A DNA stretch of 64,000 nt from Echinicola soli (GTDB taxonomy: Bacteria > Bacteroidota > Bacteroidia > Cytophagales > Cyclobacteriaceae), in the NCBI RefSeq assembly GCF_006575665.1, contig NZ_CP041253.1:5025501-5089500 (forward strand), given 5' to 3'. A program made the position numbers and the translations under genes. Shown piece by piece: positions 11,601-19,034 of the stretch (its first letter is position 1; every line of letters begins with the position of its first letter). Under the pieces are notes generated by a model. That model searched no databases and had not been told where the DNA came from. It saw nothing but the letters and a program-made list of their open reading frames with translations.

Positions 11601-11964
11601 CACGCTATGCCATAAGGGGAAAGTAAAATGCATCGCTCCCCAGGCAGTGGAAAGCCTCTTGAAAAACGGTGCCACCCTCGGAGCATGCAACGAAGCTACC
11701 AAGTTTACCAACAACTCGCTAAAAGTTAGCCCAAACCCTGCAAGGACTATGGCGGAACTTGATTTTGAAAGTGCCATAGCCGATCAGGCCATGGTGAGGA
11801 TCATCGATGCTTTCGGGACAGTGGTGCAGGAATATGAGCTGTCCATCCATGAAGGGGAAAACCAATTCCCCGTTGCCTTGGGCCATTTACGCCCTGGCTT
11901 CCATGTGGTCATGATTTCAGGATCGGCGGAAGAATACAACCAAGTGAAAATTTTCATAGAATAA
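8623..11964 (+). CDS. Secreted multidomain pectate lyase with T9SS signal
   Basis: A 1113-residue exported enzyme. A signal peptide (ending LPTWLQAQQ) is followed by a malectin- or CBM-like beta-sandwich (about 27-205), a fibronectin type III-like module (about 215-308) and a pectate lyase beta-helix of the PL1 type (about 313-680, starting AFPGAEGYGRFAIGGRGGK and containing NHSILDHCSISWTIDESFS). Then come calcium-binding thrombospondin-3-like repeats (DSDGDGLPNWWEEAIG, DQDGDGYTALEEY), an Ig-like stretch, a SprB-type repeat (about 828-895), a second PKD-like repeat, a short CHKGK cysteine/histidine segment (about 984-1025) and a T9SS type A sorting domain (LKVSPNPART to the end). It probably cleaves pectate outside the cell while fixed to or released from the surface. 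No SusC/D pair adjoins it, so it stands alone. Confidence 0.9.
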   Translation: MHNFNKPITLFILALCLLPTWLQAQQPVVKLDMNMSGRREAETNEPGYTPWIPDNEQSTSKTVDGITFTFEKVGEVGEALRANWYKAGIQAPYYARLGGDAVYVDGGDAGAQIRLTISGLEAGTHSLLTYHNGLSSKQCAPLDISLNGSQVVDNLSMPLRATEPTSMAINYLTFEVEEGNDVELLFQAVTTTDDLIKNVYICGIELNTPNFLAQATTPFPEDRSAHDVEPGTVALNWEPAPDAVAHHVYFGTDETAVHEATIGSSAYRGQQNATTHSESNLSIHETYFWRIDEVNSNGETTKGNVWSFRPRRLAFPGAEGYGRFAIGGRGGKVVHVTNLADNGPGSLRDAVENHEEPRTIVFDVSGTIELESRLVLNDPFVTVAGQTAPGKGICIRSAPFGFTGNDVIARFVRLRLGAGPTYDGMGLTGANHSILDHCSISWTIDESFSSRGANNITLQRTLISEALNAAGHKNYPEGTEHGYAATIGGDIGSFHHNLLAHNYGRNWSMGGGLDGNAYYSGRLDITNNVVYNWGNRTTDGGAHEVNFINNYYKPGPGTTHFIAMTIDHEGTGLGTQRGYFSGNVMPGHFNEENQEAGRQERYSNGDYKQYEGFVDSPFFPSHMAIQPAREAYKNVLSDVGANQPFLDDHDHRMINETLAGSYSVVGSETGKKGFPDHQDDAGGYEVYPFEQRDAQWDSDGDGLPNWWEEAIGTSPNSVQGDFSNANADQDGDGYTALEEYLHWMANVHFRPTTGTNVNVHLPALFKGYTLNPSYSTYHVDGGSVDIEEGTATFTPERAGFSTISFMVIDEEGSSMVRDVEIYIPEMDITALETTDVTCYGEKNGSIEVMVSGSLAPYQVSLDGETFEASTTLDSLTAGDYDVHVRDAIGNIKTLENITIHQPEEIQALTNQPETLYLGYQYQPQELRVEQVTGGAAPYSYEWNTGQTGSSITVSPEVTTEYELTVTDASGCQKTQSITVEVVDVRCGNGSGKVTLCHKGKVKCIAPQAVESLLKNGATLGACNEATKFTNNSLKVSPNPARTMAELDFESAIADQAMVRIIDAFGTVVQEYELSIHEGENQFPVALGHLRPGFHVVMISGSAEEYNQVKIFIE

Positions 11965-11984
11965 CCTAGGAAAAAATAACGTTA

Positions 11985-12029
11985 GAAGCCCCTAGATTAT
12001 CAGGTTGAAACTGATGATCTAGGGGCTTC
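11985..12029. terminator. Bidirectional terminator between convergent genes
   Basis: A 13-bp perfect stem (11985-11997 with 12017-12029) continues through one mismatch into five more pairs around a 7-base loop. T-rich sequence follows on the plus strand. It lies between the stop codons of the pectate lyase gene and gnd, so it probably serves both. Confidence 0.8.
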
Positions 12030-12075
12030 CTTTGTTTATAGGCCTTTGGTAGCCAAAGTTGAATACCTTGATATA

Positions 12076-13530
12076 TTAACTGTTATAGGCCGTAGAAACC
12101 GTATCGGCACCTTCTCCTGTCCAGTTGGTATGGAAAAATTCTCCCCGTGGACGGTCAGTCCTTTCATAGGTATGGGCACCAAAATAGTCCCTTTGAGCCT
12201 GTAGCAGGTTGGCGGGCAACCGCTTGCTCCTGAAGCCATCAAAGTAGGCCAGCGAGGCGCTCAAGGACGGCACCGGAATACCATTGGTCACGGCTACTGC
12301 GCATACTTTTCGCCATCCCGGTTGGGCCTTCTGTACTTTTTCCTTAAAGAAATCATCCAGTAGCAAGTGTGGCAATGATGGGTTTTTATCAAATGCTTTT
12401 TTGATGTCACCGAGGAAAGCAGAACGAATGATACAACCTCCTCTCCACATCAGGGCAATATCGCCGTACTTCAGGTCCCAGTTATATTCCTTGGAAGCTT
12501 CCATCAGCAGGTTATAGCCTTGGGCATAGGAAATGAGCTTGGCGCCATAAACGGCCATTTTGAGGTTTTCCAACATCTCTTCCTTATCCCCTTCAAAAGT
12601 GATCTCAGGAGCTTGGAAAACCTGCGAAGCCTGGTCACGAAGGTCCAGCTGCGCGCTGAGGAATCTGGAAAACACCGATTCGGCAATCAGGGTCAAGGGC
12701 ACTCCCAAGTGCATGGCTTCGATACCAGTCCATTTACCGGTCCCCTTTTGGCCAGCTGTGTCAAGGATCTTCTCCACCATGGGTGCTCCATCCTCGTCCT
12801 TGTAGGCCAAAATATCGGCTGTAATTTCGATCAAGTAGGAATCCAGCTCCCCGGTATTCCATTTTTTAAAGGTTTCGTGCATTTCATCATAGTCCATCTT
12901 GAGCACGTCCTTCATAAACTGATAGGCTTCTGTGATGATCTGCATATCCCCATATTCGATACCGTTGTGGATCATTTTCACATAATGGCCGGCACCATCT
13001 GCCCCTACCCAATCGCAGCAGGGTACCCCTCCATCCACTTTCGCCGATACGGACTGGAAGATTTCCTTCACATGTGGCCAGGCTTCCTTGCTCCCACCGG
13101 GCATCATGGAGGGACCGCGCAATGCGCCTATCTCCCCACCGGACACCCCTGTTCCAATGAACTGGAATCCCTTGCTCTCAACATATTCGGTACGGCGGAT
13201 GGTATCGGTAAAATTGGAATTTCCTCCGTCAATGATAATATCACCCTTCTCCAGGTGCGGGATGATCTGGTCGATAAAGCTATCCACTGGATCGCCTGCC
13301 TTCACCAACATCATCACCTTTCGGGGTTTCTCCAAGGCCGCAACCAATTCCTTCACCGAATGGGTGCCTTTGATATTTTTACCGGCTCCCCGTCCCTGGA
13401 TAAATTTGTCCACCTTGTCTGTAGACCTGTTATAGACAGCCACGGAGAATCCTTTGCTTTCCATATTCAGCACCAGGTTTTCTCCCATTACCGCAAGCCC
13501 TATCAGGCCTATATCAGCCAATTTGTTCAT
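12076..13530 (-). CDS. gnd: 6-phosphogluconate dehydrogenase, decarboxylating
   Basis: A 484-residue cytoplasmic enzyme that oxidises 6-phosphogluconate to ribulose 5-phosphate and CO2 with NADP+ in the oxidative pentose phosphate pathway. The Rossmann motif (GLIGLAVMGENLVLNMESKG) begins at residue 8, and NRSTDKVD follows as the usual cofactor phosphate-binding stretch. The family signature with the catalytic lysine (GADGAGHYVKMIHNGIEYGD) is intact near residues 171-190, and the C-terminal helical domain ends with FHTNWTGEG. Length is normal for the dimeric enzyme. It is monocistronic, convergent with the lyase gene, and no zwf is adjacent in the window. Confidence 0.97.
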   Translation of the reverse strand: MNKLADIGLIGLAVMGENLVLNMESKGFSVAVYNRSTDKVDKFIQGRGAGKNIKGTHSVKELVAALEKPRKVMMLVKAGDPVDSFIDQIIPHLEKGDIIIDGGNSNFTDTIRRTEYVESKGFQFIGTGVSGGEIGALRGPSMMPGGSKEAWPHVKEIFQSVSAKVDGGVPCCDWVGADGAGHYVKMIHNGIEYGDMQIITEAYQFMKDVLKMDYDEMHETFKKWNTGELDSYLIEITADILAYKDEDGAPMVEKILDTAGQKGTGKWTGIEAMHLGVPLTLIAESVFSRFLSAQLDLRDQASQVFQAPEITFEGDKEEMLENLKMAVYGAKLISYAQGYNLLMEASKEYNWDLKYGDIALMWRGGCIIRSAFLGDIKKAFDKNPSLPHLLLDDFFKEKVQKAQPGWRKVCAVAVTNGIPVPSLSASLAYFDGFRSKRLPANLLQAQRDYFGAHTYERTDRPRGEFFHTNWTGEGADTVSTAYNS

Positions 13531-14190
13531 AATTTTCTTTTTGTCTTTTGATTAGTGATTTGTAAAGTCTGGGAAAGTTAACATAAATCCCGCTAATTTT
13601 TAAGCGATGGGGACAGTTCTCGTAAGGATTTGCGAGATCAAAGCAATCATGGTCATAGGAAAATCAAAAAATCACCATTAATTCAGCTATTCAATTGAAA
13701 TGATTTAGGAGATTAAGATCTAGTAATGGTCATCATGGTTAGTTCTACCATTCAACAGTCTTGATTTGGGCATGATGATAGGATATCCGACTGGATTTTT
13801 CAGCTCCTAAATACAGCTCTCCCAATACGACGATCGGAAGGAAAACCTCTTTGGACTTACTAATCCTGCTTTGTCAAATTAAGGAAGTACCTTTAAAGAG
13901 ATCCCTTCCCGATAGCTACCGGGAAAGGCTGTTCCCCGGGATGACAGCGTGTTTTGTCCCCGATATCCACCGGGGCAGGCTATTCCGACGAAGGAATCTC
14001 CTAAAATAACCGTAACATGACAAAGTAGGACTAATCTCTTATTAATAAGCAGAGTGGTTTACATTATCATGACAATAAACTACCTGGTATATTGTCAAAC
14101 AAAGCCACCATTATATGAAATTGGAAACACCCTGAGCCTAAAAATCATATGCATATATGTTTCCACTTAAAAGGAATTGTCCTTTCCAAA
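13531..14190. other. Intergenic region upstream of gnd
   Basis: No reading frame with coding character was seen in these 660 bases. The middle holds the composite palindromic repeat listed separately (13906-13997). The flanks are A+T-rich and must contain the gnd promoter and the 3' end of the exporter operon, but no confident promoter or strong terminator could be assigned. Confidence 0.5.
13906..13997. repeat. Composite palindromic intergenic repeat
   Basis: Three inverted repeats stand side by side in G+C-rich sequence within an A+T-rich gap. A 20-base near-palindrome at 13906-13925 (TTCCCG ... CGGGAA) has one mismatched pair. The second pairs 13958-13962 with 13971-13975 (CCCCG/CGGGG). 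The third pairs 13982-13986 with 13993-13997 (ATTCC/GGAAT). The arrangement resembles REP-like dispersed elements seen between genes in Cytophagales. Only one copy is in this window, so dispersal is an inference. Confidence 0.5.
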
Positions 14191-15603
14191 CTACTGCCCT
14201 TCCACAGCAATATCCAGGGTATTGGAGAAATAACCATATTTCAATTTTTCCAGCTGCCATTTGGTTATCAGGTCTACCAGCTTGAGTTGGCCTTCCAGGT
14301 ATTTTTCCTGGCGCTTGTTCAGCAGGAACACCGAACTTTCCCCATAGCTGAACTTTTCGGATTCCGCCCATAGCAACCGCTCATAACCGTCCACGTTCTG
14401 CTTTTGGTTGGCCACTTGATTGGCCAGCAGCCCAATTTGGGCCTGGCTGTTGAGCACCTTGTTTTTCAGCCCAAGGGTCTTGTTTTCCAGGTCCAGCTGC
14501 TTTTCCTGAACCTTGATCTTGCTGAGCTGCAGGTTTCCCCGTTCCCCTCTCAGCAGCAGAGGAAAGCTAAAGGAAAAACCCCATTTGTAGTCGTTTTCAT
14601 TGTATCCTGGAAATCCTTCCCCGTCGGGAGTGAGCAGCGGCATGTATTTGAGCTTGAGTTTGGGCAGCAGCTTTTCCTGCTTCATCCTTCTTTCCGCCTG
14701 TAATGCCGTAATGTCCAGCCGGCTTTTTTGCAGCATGGGATGTTGCTCTACCGAGTCAATGGGGAATTGTGGTACGGCAGCTTTTTCACGAAGGTTTTCC
14801 AGTTCCTCTGGTTCCCTTCCCTGCAGGTAGGCATTTCCATCCTGGTCCCAAAGAAAATTCTCCAGGTTCCTCACGGTCGCCACATAACTCGACTGTGCCG
14901 ACTGAAGCAGGTTCTGGCGATCCTGCCACACGGTAAAGGCCTCCAGGGTATCCATGGCTGTCTTTTCCCCATTAAAATATGAGGTTTTGGTATTTTCGAA
15001 ATAATTCTTGGCCAGCACGACACTTTCCTGGACAATCGATAGGGACTGATGGCTATTGGCCCAGTAGAAATAGGCCTCCGCCGCACTGAAGTAAAGGTCA
15101 TTGGTCTGCAATACCTGTTCTTGCCCTGCGATGGCCGCATAGGCCTTCGCCTGCTTCAGGGCCGTCCTCCCCTCGTCCATCAGCAGTCCTTGGAGCACGT
15201 TCAGCTCAATGCCGGCATTCCACAGTCCCTCGTCCCCAGCGATATAATTTTCCGGGTTCAGGTTATGGCCTGAATTCTTTTCATACCCCGCCACCAGGTC
15301 AAAACCAGCCACTGTTGGAACCCTTACCCCGGTGGCAAGTTTCCGGTAATAGATCTTCTCATCGTAATGTTTTTGGCTAAAATCCGCACCGGCCACCGGA
15401 TCAAAATTTCCCCGCGCAGCACGTACGGTGGCTTCTGCCTTTTGCACATTGAGCCTCGCCTTTTGGGACAGGGGATGATGGGCCAGCACATCCTGGATGT
15501 ACTGCTCAAAGGCAAGCATCCCATTTTCCTGGGCCGAGGAATCCGGATGAATGCACATCACCAATGAAAACAACAAGCCTATATAAATTCCAGCTTTGAT
15601 CAT
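14191..15603 (-). CDS. TolC family outer membrane export protein
   Basis: A 470-residue outer-membrane factor and the third gene of the ABC-HlyD-TolC operon. A signal peptide (IKAGIYIGLLFSLVMCIHPDSSAQ) precedes long helical repeats typical of the periplasmic tunnel, including AFEQYIQDVLAHHPLSQKAR early and a second repeat starting near residue 275 (VEQHPMLQKSRLDITALQAE). Helices are rich in Gln, Leu and Lys with few Cys. It should form the trimeric exit channel for whatever the upstream ABC protein exports. It starts eight bases after the adaptor gene. Confidence 0.85.
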   Translation of the reverse strand: MIKAGIYIGLLFSLVMCIHPDSSAQENGMLAFEQYIQDVLAHHPLSQKARLNVQKAEATVRAARGNFDPVAGADFSQKHYDEKIYYRKLATGVRVPTVAGFDLVAGYEKNSGHNLNPENYIAGDEGLWNAGIELNVLQGLLMDEGRTALKQAKAYAAIAGQEQVLQTNDLYFSAAEAYFYWANSHQSLSIVQESVVLAKNYFENTKTSYFNGEKTAMDTLEAFTVWQDRQNLLQSAQSSYVATVRNLENFLWDQDGNAYLQGREPEELENLREKAAVPQFPIDSVEQHPMLQKSRLDITALQAERRMKQEKLLPKLKLKYMPLLTPDGEGFPGYNENDYKWGFSFSFPLLLRGERGNLQLSKIKVQEKQLDLENKTLGLKNKVLNSQAQIGLLANQVANQKQNVDGYERLLWAESEKFSYGESSVFLLNKRQEKYLEGQLKLVDLITKWQLEKLKYGYFSNTLDIAVEGQ

Positions 15604-15611
15604 GTCAATGC

Positions 15612-16988
15612 TTATTTTACCGATTTTAAGGGAGCCTTTAATTTAATTGATTTGGGGTTGGCCTTCTCCTCGCTGTAATAGTCTGTCGGAAAGCCATTCA
15701 GCTGTCTCCATACCTCGTACCAAAGCGGTACATCGTTGAGGAGCAGAAATGCCCGCGCCCCGGTGCCGATACTCAACCGCTCCGGCCATTTGCGTTCCTC
15801 AGGGTCAGGGGTCACCAGCAGTCTGTAGTAACCGTTATTGCTGATAAAGCGGTCCATGGCCACCACTTTTCCGGAGAAAATCCCTGTGGAAGCTTCCGGC
15901 CAGCCACTGATGACGATCGCTGGCCAACCATCAAAGCGCAGGCGGACTTTTTCATTCTGCTGCACCAAGGGAAGGTCCCGGGGCCTGACATATACTTCCA
16001 CGGCCAAATCATACCGCTCCGGCACGATGGTCATGATATCGGTTCCCTCTTTGATCATTTCCCCTAGGCCTTTGGTCACCGTCTTGGTAATATAGCCCGA
16101 TTGCGGCGCAGTGATAAAGTACCGCTCCCGTCTTTCGGTATAGTTGCGCAGTTGGTTGCGCAGCTTGGAAGCATCGGCGAATGTGCCCAGTTTAGAAGAA
16201 AGGGCCGACTGGATATCGGACTGCACCTTGGCAAGCTTGTCCTTGTATTCCCGCTCTGTCGACGAAATCTGAAGGTCCAGGTTGAGCAGCTCGTTACGCT
16301 GATTTGTCAGTTTGTTTTGCTGGACGCTCACCTTTGCCCTTGTTTCCTGCACTTTTAACTCTTTTTCCTGTAATTCGGTCAGCGACTTAAGTCCTTTGGC
16401 GTGCAGTTCGGTAGTCCTTTTCAATTGGTTTTCGGCAATAGAAAAGTTGGTCTTAAAGGCTACCAGATCCATACTGTCCATTTCCACCTTATTTTTGGCC
16501 TGCAGGATCTTATTGTCCAATTGCCTAAGCTTAAAGTCAAGTGCCTCTTTTACTGCCTGGTACTGCGACCTTAACGCATCGACTTTCAATTCGTAGGAAT
16601 CAGCACTTTGCGTCTTGGCATTCAGCTGCTCTTCGGTCCTTTCCAAAAGGTTCGGGTCAAAATATTCACTCTTGGCATCGGAGATAAATACCAGGGTATC
16701 GCCCTTCTGGACAAAGTCCCCTTCCTTTACGTACCAGCGCTCCAGTCTTCCGGAAATCACTGACTGGATGGATTGGGGGCGCTGTTCTGGAGACCGTGTG
16801 GTGACATAGCCATCGGTTTGGATATTTTGGGTCCATGGCAGGAACATGGCGGCCAAAAACACGATGGATATGATCATAAAGGTCTTCTTGGAAAACTGAA
16901 AGGATTTGGCATCCTCCAATACCTTGAAGACCTTAAAGTCCTTCTTTTTGATATAGTTATTGATACTATTTTCAGAAATATTCAGCAT
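15612..16988 (-). CDS. HlyD family secretion adaptor
   Basis: A 458-residue adaptor with a cytoplasmic head of about 35 residues, one transmembrane helix (TFMIISIVFLAAMFLPW, about 36-52) and then a lipoyl-type half motif (SVISGRLERWYVKEGDFVQK). A very long coiled-coil hairpin (about 110-290) follows, with heptad-like KTQSADSYELKVDAL and LKSLTELQEKELKVQETRA, then the returning lipoyl half (ITAPQSGYITKTVTKGLGEM). This shape is typical of type I secretion adaptors rather than RND adaptors. It lies between the ABC gene (6-base gap) and the TolC-like gene (8-base gap). The cargo is not evident from the neighbourhood. Confidence 0.88.
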   Translation of the reverse strand: MLNISENSINNYIKKKDFKVFKVLEDAKSFQFSKKTFMIISIVFLAAMFLPWTQNIQTDGYVTTRSPEQRPQSIQSVISGRLERWYVKEGDFVQKGDTLVFISDAKSEYFDPNLLERTEEQLNAKTQSADSYELKVDALRSQYQAVKEALDFKLRQLDNKILQAKNKVEMDSMDLVAFKTNFSIAENQLKRTTELHAKGLKSLTELQEKELKVQETRAKVSVQQNKLTNQRNELLNLDLQISSTEREYKDKLAKVQSDIQSALSSKLGTFADASKLRNQLRNYTERRERYFITAPQSGYITKTVTKGLGEMIKEGTDIMTIVPERYDLAVEVYVRPRDLPLVQQNEKVRLRFDGWPAIVISGWPEASTGIFSGKVVAMDRFISNNGYYRLLVTPDPEERKWPERLSIGTGARAFLLLNDVPLWYEVWRQLNGFPTDYYSEEKANPKSIKLKAPLKSVK

Positions 16989-16994
16989 AGCGGA

Positions 16995-18626
16995 TTACAG
17001 CTTCACGGTCATTGTACTTCTTTTCAACCATTCTTCATCGTCACTAATGACGACCAAGGTCCATGGCTGCTGTTCATCGGTCAGGAACTCGATCAGTTTG
17101 ACCCTTTCAGCCGTGGGTAAATTGGCCAACGGGTCCTCCATTAACAGCAGGCCTGGCCGATGGCATATCGCCCGTGCCAAATGTATTCTCTGGATGACAC
17201 ACCGCGGTGTTCTCCTCCCGCCACTATCCATGATCGTCTCCAATCCTTTTGGCAGCCCCTTGACATAATCCTCCAATTCCAGGTCCCGAAGCACTTCCAA
17301 CAGTTCTTTCTCGGGCACCTGTCTACCTACCAGGATATTTTCCCGAATGCTCGCTTCAAATATCTGGTTGGATGCAAAGACAATCCCCAGCTTTTGGTGC
17401 AGGCTTTTTCTGCTCAGCACGCTGTAGGAGACATCATTTAACAGGACATCTCCCGACTCCAGGTCCTGCACACCGGCAATGACCTGCAGCAATGTGGACT
17501 TTCCTGATCCCGTTTCGCTGTTGAGCACTGCCCTGGCCCGCTCGGGTATGGTCAGGTCCAGGTCACTAAAGACCGGATCCAACGCATCCTTGTGCCTGAA
17601 CGTTGCCTTTTTCAGCGACAGGGAACAATCCGAAGAGGGAGACAACACTTCCTGGCCGTTGTTCTGCTGCAGCTCCAGATCGGTCACAAATCCAATTTTA
17701 TCGAATGCGGTCAGTACATCATATACACTGTCCCACACCCTTAGGAGCTTTTCCACCGAATTGATGATAAGGATGATGACAATTTCGGCAGCGACAAACT
17801 GCCCAATATTCATCTGCTGGTTGAATACCAACAGCCCGCCTACCACCAGTATCCCTGCGGCAATGAAAATCTTAAATCCGACAAAGGACTTGAACTGGTC
17901 CAGCAATACCTTAAAGTGCGACTCTCGGCTATTGATATAATCAGCTGTAATGTTATCGGTCTTGCCAAGATGGAATGCGGTAGGATCATTCATTTGAAAG
18001 GTCCTTCTCGCCCGGCCTATTTCTTCCAGCCAGTGGACAAGGCGATACTTGTACTTACTTTCCTCGATACTGGTCTCCAATCCTATTTTACCGGTAATCT
18101 TGACCAACAGGTAAAGGATCAGGATCATTACCAGTCCCATGCCAATGAAATAAAGGCTATAAACGGAAAGTAACAAAAGCCCAAAAAAGATCTGGAAGGT
18201 AGAAAGGGACAGGTCTATCAATATCTTGGGCAGTCCTTTTTGGATGGTCAGCGTATCAAAAAAGCGATTGGCCAGTTCCGGGGCATGGATGCTGTCCACC
18301 TCCTTGGCCTTCATTTTGGGGAAACGAAACGCAAATTCAAAAGCTGACCGCGCAAAAATATCCTGTTGGATATTCTCCACAATGCGCAACTGCAATACTT
18401 GCAGTACTCCTGCCACTCCAATCCCCAGTAATACCACGATGACCAGGATAAACCAAGAAGATGATAATTGACCGGTCTGGAGAAAATTGATGATGGCCTG
18501 GATTCCCAGTGGAAGGGACAGGTTGACCACACCGATAAAAACGGCATAGGTATAAATCTGCCTTATTTCTGGCTTGTATAGTTTTAAAAGCCGCCAAAGC
18601 CTTTTCACAGGGGATAAAGTACTCAT
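16995..18626 (-). CDS. ABC exporter (TM + ATPase fusion) with non-canonical nucleotide-binding motifs
   Basis: A 543-residue half-transporter: an ABC type 1 membrane domain (about residues 20-300, including YAVFIGVVNLSLPLGIQAI and the WFILVIVVLLGIGVAGVLQV pair) fused to an ATPase domain. The start is the ATG at 18626; the frame is open 60 bases further. The ATPase is unusual. Walker A reads SETGSGKST (370-378), with Ser for the first Gly. The Q-loop glutamine is Ala418. The signature is DSGGRRTP (467-474) instead of LSGGQ. Walker B reads LLLMED with Glu497-Asp498 in place of Asp-Glu. The switch histidine is Asp529 (VISDD). There is no N-terminal peptidase domain. It is the first gene of an exporter operon with HlyD and TolC partners. 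The whole frame is open, so it looks like a diverged functional family rather than a pseudogene. Confidence 0.88.
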   Translation of the reverse strand: MSTLSPVKRLWRLLKLYKPEIRQIYTYAVFIGVVNLSLPLGIQAIINFLQTGQLSSSWFILVIVVLLGIGVAGVLQVLQLRIVENIQQDIFARSAFEFAFRFPKMKAKEVDSIHAPELANRFFDTLTIQKGLPKILIDLSLSTFQIFFGLLLLSVYSLYFIGMGLVMILILYLLVKITGKIGLETSIEESKYKYRLVHWLEEIGRARRTFQMNDPTAFHLGKTDNITADYINSRESHFKVLLDQFKSFVGFKIFIAAGILVVGGLLVFNQQMNIGQFVAAEIVIILIINSVEKLLRVWDSVYDVLTAFDKIGFVTDLELQQNNGQEVLSPSSDCSLSLKKATFRHKDALDPVFSDLDLTIPERARAVLNSETGSGKSTLLQVIAGVQDLESGDVLLNDVSYSVLSRKSLHQKLGIVFASNQIFEASIRENILVGRQVPEKELLEVLRDLELEDYVKGLPKGLETIMDSGGRRTPRCVIQRIHLARAICHRPGLLLMEDPLANLPTAERVKLIEFLTDEQQPWTLVVISDDEEWLKRSTMTVKL

Positions 18627-19034
18627 ACAGGTTACAATAGAATTAAAAGAAATAGTTGATCCTTTTTTCAGAAACATTAAACACAAAAATGCCCTTCAAG
18701 GTTTCTGATTTTTCAATTCTGATGGCGGTAGGACTGCGAAATTATAAAATATCGGCTTAATTCGGCAAGATCTGCCAGATTTTCCCTTAAAATTTCAAGA
18801 TTAATTAACATTCACCCTTCCCCCGCCCGGGATGGCCCTTTACACGTATTTTGACACAGCTCTGGAGCAGCACATAAAAAAGCCCCTTCCAAGTATTACT
18901 GGAAGGGGCTTTCCTTTTACTGCCAAAACCGCTGGGAAATTGGTGGACTTTTTCATCCTACAAAACCAAGCCGAACTTTGGGGCATTATATTTACATATC
19001 CCAAACCATCATTCCCCCTTTGGTTTCAAGTAGT
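18627..19034. other. Intergenic region between exporter operon and NHL gene
   Basis: About 400 bases, tail to head for two minus-strand units. Apart from the terminator at 18879-18912 no gene is seen. On the minus strand TTGC, 20 bases, then TAATTTCG upstream of the ABC gene loosely resembles the phylum promoter (one mismatch in each box); it is a weak candidate for the exporter operon. Confidence 0.4.
18879..18912 (-). terminator. Terminator of the sigma/FecR-SusCD locus
   Basis: Perfect 12-bp arms (18879-18890 with 18901-18912) enclose a 10-base loop. On the minus strand the stem runs into six T residues. It sits about 120 bases beyond the stop of the IPT/NHL gene, the last gene of that locus. 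Confidence 0.75.

Noticed and set aside
12520..13551. 343-codon open frame on the plus strand opposite gnd
   Set aside because: It is antisense to a clearly conserved enzyme and its residues are rich in His and Phe with no recognisable domain; it reflects the codon pattern of gnd.
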